From the NCBI GenBank assembly GCA_003168315.1, contig PMSP01000153.1:588-11097 (forward strand): a DNA stretch of 10,510 bases. The letters run 5' to 3'. The stretch comes from Opitutaceae bacterium (lineage in GTDB: Bacteria > Verrucomicrobiota > Verrucomicrobiia > Opitutales > Opitutaceae). The notes under the pieces were generated by a model. The model was not told the origin of the DNA. It saw nothing but the letters and a program-made list of their open reading frames with translations, and did not search any database. The translations under genes and the position numbers were made by a program. How positions within the stretch are numbered: position 1 is the stretch's first letter; the number at the start of each line of letters is the position of its first letter. Shown here piece by piece: positions 1 to 6,565 of the stretch.

Positions 1-681
1 CGGGCCCGCGCGGCCGAGCTCGTCCGCGGCACAAAGGTGCGCGACGTCGCCGTACGCCGCCGCCTCTATGAGGGCGGCGCGGCCGCGGTGGCCGCCGCCC
101 AAGATCCAATGATCGAGGTCGCGCGTTCCATCGACGCGGAGTCCCGCTCGCTCCGCAAGACCTTCGAGGCCCAGGACGAGATCCAGCAGCAGGCCCAGGC
201 CGCCATAGGGAAAGCCCGCTTCGCCGTCCTCGGGACGAGCACCTACCCCGACGCCACGTTCACGCTGCGGCTCGCCTACGGCGCCGTGAAAGGGTACGAG
301 GAGAACGGGGCGCGCGTGGAGCCCCTCACAAACATGGCCGGGCTCTACCAGCGCTCGGACGACCACAAGGACCGCGTGCCATTCGACCTGCCCCAGCGCT
401 GGGTCGACAGGAAGGGGGCCGTCGACATGGCCACCCCGATGGACTTTGTCAGCACCTGCGACATCATCGGTGGAAACTCGGGCAGCCCGACCATCGACCG
501 CAAGGGCGAGTTTGTCGGCATCATCTTCGACGGGGACATCCAGTCGCTTTCCTCGGACGTCGCCTACGACGAAGTCCAGTCCCGCGCCGTCAGCGTCCAC
601 AGCGCCGCGATCATCGAGGCCCTGCGCAAGGTGTACGGCGTGAACGCGCTGGCGGACGAGCTGGTCAACGGCCACCGCTGA
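1..681 (+). CDS. S46 family dipeptidyl-peptidase (DPP7/DPP11 type), C-terminal part
   Basis: The frame is open from base 1, so this is the last 226 codons of a gene that begins upstream; full S46 enzymes are about 700 residues. These serine exopeptidases remove dipeptides from peptide N-termini, usually in the periplasm, and feed amino-acid catabolism. The nucleophile motif GGNSGSP is visible with its Ser at bases 478-480, followed by the FDG motif. Other family stretches are LYEGG, DPMIEVAR, YPDATFTLRLAYG, TPMDFVST and RAVSVHSAAIIEAL. The catalytic His and Asp would lie in the missing N-terminal part. Residue +18 after the catalytic Ser is Gly (532-534); DPP11 has Arg there for acidic P1 residues and DPP7 has Gly, so a DPP7-like preference for hydrophobic P1 is inferred. 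The gene ends in TGA 679-681, overlapping the convergent amidohydrolase gene. The GTG at 37 is internal, not a start. Confidence 0.9.
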   Translation, partial: RARAAELVRGTKVRDVAVRRRLYEGGAAAVAAAQDPMIEVARSIDAESRSLRKTFEAQDEIQQQAQAAIGKARFAVLGTSTYPDATFTLRLAYGAVKGYEENGARVEPLTNMAGLYQRSDDHKDRVPFDLPQRWVDRKGAVDMATPMDFVSTCDIIGGNSGSPTIDRKGEFVGIIFDGDIQSLSSDVAYDEVQSRAVSVHSAAIIEALRKVYGVNALADELVNGHR

Positions 682-1912
682 CCCGCTCGATCACCTTACC
701 GGCCAGGCGGTCGAACGCCCGGATGGAAAGCTCGAGGTGCTCCTCACGGGTGTCCTCCGCCTTGTTGTGGCTGAGCCCGCGCAGGCTCTGGACGAACATC
801 ATCGCCGTCGGTATCCCCGCGCGGCCCATCTCGGCCGCGTCGTGGAGGGGCCCGGAGGGCAGCCGGTGCGCCGTTCCGCAGGTTTCCCGGATCGACTCCT
901 CGCAGAGACCGACAAGGTCCGGGTCGAAGGGGACGGGATCAATCCGCCAGATCCGCTCCCACGAGGCGGAGACCCCCCCCTCGGAGGCAAACCGGTCCGC
1001 GGCCGCGCGGGCGTCGGCGAGCATCCGCGCGAGCGGCGCCGGCTCGAGGTGCCGCTGGTCGAGGGTGATCCGGCACTCCTCCACCACGCTGGTCACGATC
1101 CCGGGCTTCGTCACGCAGGAGCCGATCGTGCAGACCCCCGAGTGCCTTTCCGCGATGCGGTAGATCTCGGAGCCCATCCTGGCAGCCGCCAGGAAGGCAT
1201 CCCGCCTGCGGTTCATGGGCGTGCTGCCGGAGTGGGCGGCCTCCCCCCTGAACGTGATCGCGTGCCTCTCCACGCCAAACGTGCCGAGGACGGCGCCGAG
1301 CGGAAGGCCGAGGTCGAGGAGGACCGGCCCCTGCTCGATGTGGAGCTCGAGGTAGGCGGCCGCACGGGCGCGCTCGGCGCCGCTCTTCTTCACGCCCTCA
1401 AAATCCACGCCTATCTCCTTCAGCGCAGCCGGCAGGGTCACCCCGTCCCCATCCCTGAGCGACCGGGCCTCGTCCATGTCGAGCGTGCCCGAGCAGGCGG
1501 AGGAGCCGAAGAGGCTCTTCCCGAACCTCGCCCCCTCCTCGTCGGCCCAGTCCACCAGGCGGACCGTCACGGGAGGCTTCCCCCCGTGTTGGGCGTTGAC
1601 CCGGCGCAGTACCTCCAATCCCGCGAGCACGTTCAGGGACCCGTCGAGCCATCCGCCGTTCGGGACCGAATCCAGGTGCCCCCCGATGAGGACCGAGGTC
1701 TCGCTGCGCCCCGCGAGCGTCGCCCAGAGGTTGCCCGCGGCGTCCTCGTGCGTCTCCAAAGGCAGCTCCGCCAGCTTCCCCTTCAGCCACGCCCTGGCCG
1801 CGAGCCACGTCTTCGTGAACGCGACCCGCTGGGCGCCGTTGTCATCCGACGTCAGGCGCCGGAGCTCCTTTAGCTCCGCGAGCGTCCGCTTCGGATCGAG
1901 AGGCGCGTTCAT
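665..1912 (-). CDS. Zn-dependent N-carbamoyl amidohydrolase, M20 hydantoinase/carbamoylase family (probable beta-ureidopropionase)
   Basis: A 415-residue cytoplasmic metalloenzyme that probably hydrolyses N-carbamoyl-beta-alanine (or the beta-aminoisobutyrate analogue) to the amino acid, CO2 and ammonia, the third step of reductive pyrimidine breakdown. Expected di-metal ligands are present: His79 in GGHLDS, bridging Asp90 in WLDGSLNV, the Glu125/Glu126 pair in DEEGARF (base and ligand), His191 in LELHIEQGP and His382 in LSHNKAEDT. The dimerisation/substrate domain carries AHSGSTPMNRRRDA (226-239), whose arginines suit the substrate carboxylate. Length is normal for the family. L-carbamoylases and allantoate amidohydrolases share this fold; the assignment to ureidopropionate rests on the neighbouring preA, dihydropyrimidinase and mmsA genes. 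It is divergent from preA across 84 bp. The ATG at 1910-1912 starts a normal N-terminus but has no clear ribosome site. A run of eight G falls in codons near residues 311-313 (973-980 on the plus strand) without breaking the frame. Confidence 0.9.
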   Translation of the reverse strand: MNAPLDPKRTLAELKELRRLTSDDNGAQRVAFTKTWLAARAWLKGKLAELPLETHEDAAGNLWATLAGRSETSVLIGGHLDSVPNGGWLDGSLNVLAGLEVLRRVNAQHGGKPPVTVRLVDWADEEGARFGKSLFGSSACSGTLDMDEARSLRDGDGVTLPAALKEIGVDFEGVKKSGAERARAAAYLELHIEQGPVLLDLGLPLGAVLGTFGVERHAITFRGEAAHSGSTPMNRRRDAFLAAARMGSEIYRIAERHSGVCTIGSCVTKPGIVTSVVEECRITLDQRHLEPAPLARMLADARAAADRFASEGGVSASWERIWRIDPVPFDPDLVGLCEESIRETCGTAHRLPSGPLHDAAEMGRAGIPTAMMFVQSLRGLSHNKAEDTREEHLELSIRAFDRLAGKVIERVSGGR

Positions 1913-1996
1913 TTTGCCGGGAGCCGCAGAGGGTGGTCCAGTTGCTGCTTGGAAACGAGCGTATTCTTGGTGAGATTGCCGCCGCTCCGAGCGAAA
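1913..1996. promoter_or_regulatory. Divergent intergenic region between the amidohydrolase gene and preA
   Basis: These 84 bases separate two divergently oriented genes of the same pathway, so both promoters and any shared operator should lie here or run into the coding starts. I found no convincing sigma-70 pair: TTGCTG (1942-1947) and TATTCT (1962-1967) are only 14 bases apart. CTTGG occurs twice, 18 bases apart (1948-1952 and 1966-1970), too weak to call an operator. The regulatory role is inferred from layout, not from a motif. Confidence 0.4.
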
Positions 1997-3121
1997 ATGC
2001 CGACCCTAGCCACAACCGTCGACGGACTCAGCCTTCCGAATCCCTTCGTCATCGGGTCCGGGCCGCCGGGGACAAACCTGAGCGTGATCAACCGGGCCTT
2101 CCGCGAGGGCTGGGGGGCCGTGATCGCGAAGACAGTGAGCCTCGACTCGTCAAAGGTTGTCAACGTCACCCCGCGCTATGCGAAGCTCCACGCCGGCGAC
2201 GGGAAGGAGGTCATCGGCTGGGAGAACATCGAGCTGATCAGCGACCGTCCCTTCGGCATCTGGCTCGACGAGTTCAGGAAGGCCAAGGACGCCCATCCGA
2301 AGGGCATCCTGATCGCCTCGATCATGGAGGAATACAGGAGGGATTCATGGGTGGAGATCGTCGAGCGGTGCGAGGCGGCGGGAGTGGACGGCTTCGAGCT
2401 CAACTTCTCATGCCCGCACGGCCTCCCGGAGAGGAAGATGGGCGCGGCCATGGGCCAGGACCCGGAGATCCTCGAGGAGGTCTGCGGGTGGGTCATGGGC
2501 GCCGCCAAGCGCCCCGTCTGGGCGAAGATGACCCCCAACATCACGCACATCGAGGAGCCGAGCCGCGCCGCCCTCAGGGCGGGATGCCAGGGGCTGAGCG
2601 CCATCAACACGATCCGGAGCGTGATGGGCGTGAACCTTGAGACGCTGCGCCCAGAGCCGTCGGTCGAGGGCTGGACGACACCCGGAGGCTACTCGTCGAA
2701 GGCCGTCAGGCCGATAGCGCTTCGCATGGTCATGGAGATCGCGACCATGATCCGGAACGAGTTCCCGGGCCGCTCGCTCTCCGGCCTGGGGGGAATCGAG
2801 ACCGGCAACGACGCCGCGCAGTTCATCCTCCTCGGGTCCGACACGGTCCAGGTCTGCACCGGGGTCATGAAGTTCGGCTACGAGTGCGTGAAGCCGATGT
2901 GCGACGAGCTTCTCGCCTTCATGGAGAGGCACAAGTTCGAGACCCTTTCCGACTTCAAGGGAAGGAGCCTGGGCTATTTCACGACGCATGCCGACCTCGT
3001 CCGCCGCCAGGCCGACAGGAAGGCGGCGCAGAAGGCGGCGGCCGGCAAGACCGTCAGGTCGGACGGCGAGTGGAGCGGGGACGAGTTCGTGAAGCAGTCC
3101 GACGCCCTCTCCCGCCAGTAG
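1997..3121 (+). CDS. preA: PreA-like dihydropyrimidine dehydrogenase FMN subunit without C-terminal Fe-S domain
   Basis: A 374-residue TIM-barrel flavoprotein of the dihydroorotate/dihydropyrimidine dehydrogenase superfamily; PreA reduces uracil or thymine to the 5,6-dihydro form using electrons passed from NAD(P)H through PreT. Key motifs match mammalian DPD more closely than the E. coli form: LPNPF (13-17), AKTVSLD (44-50), FELNFSCPHG (133-142) holding the catalytic Cys139, MGQDPE (152-157), AKMTPNIT (176-183), AINT (202-205), the flavin-phosphate LGGIETG (264-270) and VQVCTGV (284-290). After about residue 300 there are no cysteines beyond Cys302, only a basic, Ala-rich tail, whereas E. 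coli PreA (about 411 aa) and DPD end in a domain binding two 4Fe-4S clusters. ATG 1997 is chosen over an in-frame TTG at 1949 because the family N-terminus begins there; upstream ribosome pairing is weak. It is the first gene of a four-gene operon. Confidence 0.88.
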   Translation: MPTLATTVDGLSLPNPFVIGSGPPGTNLSVINRAFREGWGAVIAKTVSLDSSKVVNVTPRYAKLHAGDGKEVIGWENIELISDRPFGIWLDEFRKAKDAHPKGILIASIMEEYRRDSWVEIVERCEAAGVDGFELNFSCPHGLPERKMGAAMGQDPEILEEVCGWVMGAAKRPVWAKMTPNITHIEEPSRAALRAGCQGLSAINTIRSVMGVNLETLRPEPSVEGWTTPGGYSSKAVRPIALRMVMEIATMIRNEFPGRSLSGLGGIETGNDAAQFILLGSDTVQVCTGVMKFGYECVKPMCDELLAFMERHKFETLSDFKGRSLGYFTTHADLVRRQADRKAAQKAAAGKTVRSDGEWSGDEFVKQSDALSRQ

Positions 3122-3133
3122 GCCCGTCCCTCG

Positions 3134-3679
3134 ATGATCCGAATGGCCGAAAAGAGGGACGCCGCGCAGATCGCATCGATCTACCGGCCGTTCTGCGAGG
3201 ACAACTGCGTGTCCTTCGAGACGGAGGCGCCCGACGCGGCGGAGGTCGCGGCGAGGATCCAGAAGGTGTCCCTGCAGTTCCCGTGGCTGGTCGACGACAG
3301 GGACGGCACGATCGCGGGGTACGCCTATGCCTCCCAGCACCGGGTGCGCGCCGCCTACCGCTGGGTCGCCGAGGTGACGATCTATGTCGGTGACGCCTTC
3401 CGCGGGAGGGGAATCGGGCGCGCGCTCTACTCCGACCTTCTCGAGCGGCTGCGCAGCCAGGGATACTTCAAGGCCTACGCGGGGATCGTCGTGCCCAACC
3501 CTCCGAGCCAGTCCTTTCACGAGTCCATGGGCTTCAAGCTCGTGGCCATGTACCGCGGGGTCGGCTTCAAGCAGGGTGCCTGGCGCGACGCGGGATGGTG
3601 GCAGTTTGACATCCAGGCCGAGACGCCCTCCCCCGCCGATCCCAGGCCGCCTTCCCCAAGCCCCCCGACCCCCCGATGA
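3134..3679 (+). CDS. GNAT N-acetyltransferase, phosphinothricin acetyltransferase (PAT/Bar)-like
   Basis: A 181-residue acetyl-CoA-dependent N-acetyltransferase. The resemblance to Bar/PAT proteins covers the catalytic half: WVAEVTIYV (77-85, with Glu80 at the catalytic position), the acetyl-CoA pyrophosphate loop RGRGIGRALY (90-99), QGYFKAYAG, VPNPPS, FHESMGF (128-134), YRGVGFKQGAW (140-150) and DAGWWQ (152-157). Relatives acetylate phosphinothricin, methionine sulfoximine/sulfone or related amino acids; the substrate here is unknown. It sits 12 bp after preA and its TGA overlaps the ATG of mmsA (ATGA, 3676-3679), so it is an integral operon member. The last 20 or so residues are a Pro/Ser-rich low-complexity tail encoded by C-rich DNA just beyond the usual family end at WWQFDI. 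A second in-frame ATG at 3143 is a possible start. It is not an obvious step of pyrimidine catabolism. Confidence 0.85.
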   Translation: MIRMAEKRDAAQIASIYRPFCEDNCVSFETEAPDAAEVAARIQKVSLQFPWLVDDRDGTIAGYAYASQHRVRAAYRWVAEVTIYVGDAFRGRGIGRALYSDLLERLRSQGYFKAYAGIVVPNPPSQSFHESMGFKLVAMYRGVGFKQGAWRDAGWWQFDIQAETPSPADPRPPSPSPPTPR

Positions 3680-5172
3680 AATCCGCCCACCTGGTCCCGT
3701 GCCCCTTCTACGTCGGAGGCGAGTGGCTCCGGCCCAAGCTCGTCGGGACGCCGGTCTACAACCCCTCGACCGGGGACGTGATTGCGGAGTGCCCGGTGGG
3801 CGGCGCCTCGGAGGTCAACGCCGCCGTCGAGGCCGCCGCAGCCGCCTTCCCCGCCTGGAGGGACACGCCCGCAATCGAGCGGGCGCGGCTGCTTTTCCGC
3901 TACCGCCACCTGGTCGAGGAGAACTTCGACCACCTCTGCTCGAGCATCTCCCTCGAGCACGGCAAGACGCTGGTCGAGTCCCGCGGGAGCCTCTACCGGG
4001 GGATGGAGAACATCGAGTACGCCTGCGGGGCCCCCACCCTCCTGTTCGGCGACACGCTGGAGAACATCGCCCGCAATGTGGACTGCGAGACGACGCTCCA
4101 GCCCCTGGGCGTCTGCGTCGGGATCACCCCGTTCAACTTCCCGGCGATGGTGCCCCTCTGGATGTTCCCCCTCGCAATCGCGTGCGGGAACACGTTTGTC
4201 CTGAAGCCAAGCGAGAAGGTCCCGCTGACCGCGGTCCTCCTCGCCGAGCTGATCGAGAAGGCGGGCCTCCCGAAGGGTGTCCTCAACGTCGTCCACGGCG
4301 GCCGAGAATGCGTCGAGGCCCTCATCACGCACCCGAAGGTGAGCGCCGTGTCGTTCGTCGGGTCGTCGCCCGTGGCCAGGTACATCCACGAGACCGGCAC
4401 GAAGAGCGGGAAGCGCGTCCAGGCGAACGGCGGGGCGAAGAACTACATCGTGGTCATGCCCGACGCGGACCTGCCGAGGTCGGTCGAGGCGCTGGCCACG
4501 GCCGCCTTCGGCTGCGCCGGGGAGCGCTGCATGGCCGGGTCGACGGCGCTGGCGGTCGGCGGCGCGGCCGATGCGCTGGTCACCCAGCTGGTCGACGCGG
4601 CCCGCTCGATCAAGGTCGGAAGGACGGACACGTCCATGTCCCAGCCGGACATGGGACCCCTGGTCACGGCCGAGCACCGGGACCGCGTGCGCGGGCTCGT
4701 CGAGAGCGGGGAAAGGGAGGGGGCGACCCTCGCCTGCGATGGCCGCGGGACCTCGGTCGCGGACGCGCCCAACGGGTTCTACCTCGGCGCCACCATTGTC
4801 GACAACGTGAGGGAGACCATGACGCTTGCCCGCGAGGAGGTCTTCGGGCCCGTGCTGAACGTCATGCGGATGGAGGACCTCGGCCAGGCGATCGAGACGG
4901 CCAACAGGTCCTCCTATGGGAACGGGGCGTCCATCTTCACGTCCTCCGGCGCGGCGGCGCGCGAGTTCAAGCACAGGGTCAAGGCTGGCATGGTGGGGAT
5001 CAACGTCGGCGTCCCCGCGACGATGGCGATGTTCCCGTTCACGGGATGGGGAGCCTCCTTCTACGGCGACCTCCACATCCAGGGGCGCGAGGCGGTGCAG
5101 TTCTATACCCAGCAGAAGACGACCACCACGCGCTGGTTTGGCGGCACGGTGGGCGACGTTTGGAGGAAATAG
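3676..5172 (+). CDS. mmsA: CoA-acylating methylmalonate/malonate-semialdehyde dehydrogenase
   Basis: A 498-residue aldehyde dehydrogenase that converts malonate semialdehyde (from uracil) to acetyl-CoA, or methylmalonate semialdehyde (from thymine) to propionyl-CoA, with NAD+ and CoA and release of CO2. Visible landmarks are TPFNFP with Asn154, LKPSEKVP in the cofactor domain, FVGSSPVA (227-234), GGAKNYIVVMPDAD (252-265), catalytic Cys285 in CAGERCMAG and Glu388 in EEVFGP. The CoA-acylating subgroup lacks the general-base Glu of ordinary aldehyde dehydrogenases, and here that stretch reads ANGGAKN. Arg108 (YRGMENIE) and Arg284 next to Cys285 match the two arginines that bind the substrate carboxylate in B. 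subtilis IolA. Length is typical. It is translationally coupled to the acetyltransferase (ATGA) and ends 7 bp before the dihydropyrimidinase. Myo-inositol or valine degradation are other homes of this family; the neighbours point to pyrimidines. Confidence 0.93.
   Translation: MKSAHLVPCPFYVGGEWLRPKLVGTPVYNPSTGDVIAECPVGGASEVNAAVEAAAAAFPAWRDTPAIERARLLFRYRHLVEENFDHLCSSISLEHGKTLVESRGSLYRGMENIEYACGAPTLLFGDTLENIARNVDCETTLQPLGVCVGITPFNFPAMVPLWMFPLAIACGNTFVLKPSEKVPLTAVLLAELIEKAGLPKGVLNVVHGGRECVEALITHPKVSAVSFVGSSPVARYIHETGTKSGKRVQANGGAKNYIVVMPDADLPRSVEALATAAFGCAGERCMAGSTALAVGGAADALVTQLVDAARSIKVGRTDTSMSQPDMGPLVTAEHRDRVRGLVESGEREGATLACDGRGTSVADAPNGFYLGATIVDNVRETMTLAREEVFGPVLNVMRMEDLGQAIETANRSSYGNGASIFTSSGAAAREFKHRVKAGMVGINVGVPATMAMFPFTGWGASFYGDLHIQGREAVQFYTQQKTTTTRWFGGTVGDVWRK
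5162..5166 (+). promoter_or_regulatory. Shine-Dalgarno GGAGG for the dihydropyrimidinase gene
   Basis: GGAGG lies inside the last codons of mmsA, 13 bases before ATG 5180. It is one of the few clear Shine-Dalgarno sites in the window and decides the start, since the open frame runs upstream to 4916 inside mmsA. Confidence 0.6.
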
Positions 5173-5179
5173 TCCCGCC

Positions 5180-6562
5180 ATGCCGCTCCTGATAAAGAAC
5201 GGCGAGATTGTCACCGCGGACTCGCGCGCGCGGGCGGACATATACTGCGAGGGCGAGACCATCACCCGGATCGGCCACGGGCTCGAGGCCCCGCCCGGAT
5301 CGCAGGTCGTCGATGCGGCGGGCAAGTATGTCTTCCCGGGGTTCATCGATCCGCACGTCCACATCACGCTGCCCTTCATGGGCACGCTCGCAAAGGACAC
5401 CTATGAGACGGGGAGCCGGGCCGCGCTCATCGGGGGCACGACGACCCTCATCGAGATGTGCTGCCCGGCGCGCTCCGAGGACACGCTTGGCGGGTTTGAG
5501 CACTGGATGGCCCAGGCCGCCGGCCGCTCGGCGTGCGACTTCACGTTCCACATGGGCGCGACCCGGTTCGACGGCGCGACCGAATCGCAGCTTCGGGAGA
5601 TAGTCCGCCGCGGGATCAGCTCCTTCAAGGTCTTCCTCGCCTACAAGGGGGCCTTCGGGATCGACGACACGGAGCTCTACCGAACGCTCAGGCTTGCCCG
5701 CGAGCTCGGCGTCGTCGTGACGGCGCACTGCGAGAACGAGACCCTCGTCCTGGAGCGGCAGAACGAGCTGATCGCGGCCGGAAAGACCGGCCCGGGGATG
5801 CACTATGAGAGCCGCCCGCCGCAGGTGGAGGCCGAGGGCGTCCACCACCTGATGACGTTCGCGGAGCTGACGGGGGCGTCGACCTACATCGTCCACCTGA
5901 GCTGCCGGGAGGCGCTGGCCGAGGCTCTGGCGGCGCGCATGCGGGGTGTCCGGGTGGACATCGAGACCCTGATCCAGTACCTCGTCCTCGACAAGACCTA
6001 CGCCGAGCGGCCGGGATTCGAGGGAGCTAAGTTCGTGATGTCCCCGCCGCTTCGCGACGCGTCGAACCAGCCCGTCCTCTGGGCGGGGCTGCGCGACGGG
6101 ACGATCCAGACCGTGGCGACCGACCATGCGCCCTTCGACTTCGAGGGGCAGAAGCGGATGGGAGAGTCCGACTTCACGAAGATACCGAACGGCATACCCT
6201 CGCTCGAGGAGCGCATCAACCTCCTCTACACCCTGGGGGTCCAGGCGGGTCGGATCGACCTCCAGACGATGGTGAACGCCGCCAGCACGCGGGTCGCGAA
6301 GATCTTCGACCTCTTTCCGAGGAAGGGCGCGATCCAGCCGGGCTCCGATGCGGACCTGGTGGTGTTCGATCCCGCGCACCGCGGCGTGATCTCCGCCAAG
6401 ACCCAGCACATGAATGTCGACTACAGCGCCTTCGAGGGCTGGAAGACCGAGGGCCGCCCGAGCGTCGTCACCGTGCGCGGCGAGATCGCCGCGCGCGAAG
6501 GAAGGTTTGTGGGCGACCCGTCGCGGGGCCGCTTCCTCAGGAGGACGCCGAGCAGGGCCTGA
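5180..6562 (+). CDS. hydA: Dihydropyrimidinase / D-hydantoinase
   Basis: A 460-residue cyclic amidohydrolase that opens dihydrouracil or dihydrothymine to N-carbamoyl-beta-amino acids, the second step of the pathway. The complete binuclear metal site is present: His59 and His61 in DPHVH, carboxylatable Lys150 in SFKVFLAYKG, His183 in VTAHCEN, His239 in YIVHLSC and Asp315 in ATDHAPF. Tyr155 in LAYKG is the conserved Tyr of the stereochemistry-gating loop, and SPPLRD (288-293) and PNGIPSLEER (336-345) are family signatures. Length fits cytoplasmic dihydropyrimidinases. ATG 5180 follows a GGAGG and begins the usual small N-terminal beta-sandwich; the longer frame from 4916 only shadows mmsA. It is the last gene of the operon, and its TGA lies 3 bp from the stop of the convergent TSGG-repeat gene. 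Hydantoinases of other specificity look alike, but preA and mmsA next door favour dihydropyrimidines. Confidence 0.94.
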   Translation: MPLLIKNGEIVTADSRARADIYCEGETITRIGHGLEAPPGSQVVDAAGKYVFPGFIDPHVHITLPFMGTLAKDTYETGSRAALIGGTTTLIEMCCPARSEDTLGGFEHWMAQAAGRSACDFTFHMGATRFDGATESQLREIVRRGISSFKVFLAYKGAFGIDDTELYRTLRLARELGVVVTAHCENETLVLERQNELIAAGKTGPGMHYESRPPQVEAEGVHHLMTFAELTGASTYIVHLSCREALAEALAARMRGVRVDIETLIQYLVLDKTYAERPGFEGAKFVMSPPLRDASNQPVLWAGLRDGTIQTVATDHAPFDFEGQKRMGESDFTKIPNGIPSLEERINLLYTLGVQAGRIDLQTMVNAASTRVAKIFDLFPRKGAIQPGSDADLVVFDPAHRGVISAKTQHMNVDYSAFEGWKTEGRPSVVTVRGEIAAREGRFVGDPSRGRFLRRTPSRA

Positions 6563-6565
6563 CCC

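Noticed and set aside
973..980. Run of eight C (also at 7102-7109) as a possible phase-variation tract or sequencing error
   Set aside because: Both reading frames continue intact with family motifs on either side; such runs are expected in GC-rich DNA.
1949..1996. TTG start giving preA 16 extra codons
   Set aside because: The family N-terminus begins at ATG 1997; the extra residues overlap the divergent promoter region and no ribosome site supports TTG.
4916..5179. Upstream extension of the dihydropyrimidinase frame, suggesting a fusion with mmsA
   Set aside because: The extension is out of frame with mmsA and low in family sequence; a GGAGG and ATG 5180 mark the normal start.
3517..5400. 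Very long antisense open frame (627 codons) opposite mmsA, and others at 2408-3520, 5039-6409 and 8984-10501
   Set aside because: They mirror third-position GC in high-GC genes; their translations are Arg/Gly/Pro-rich without domains, while the opposite strands encode clear enzyme families.
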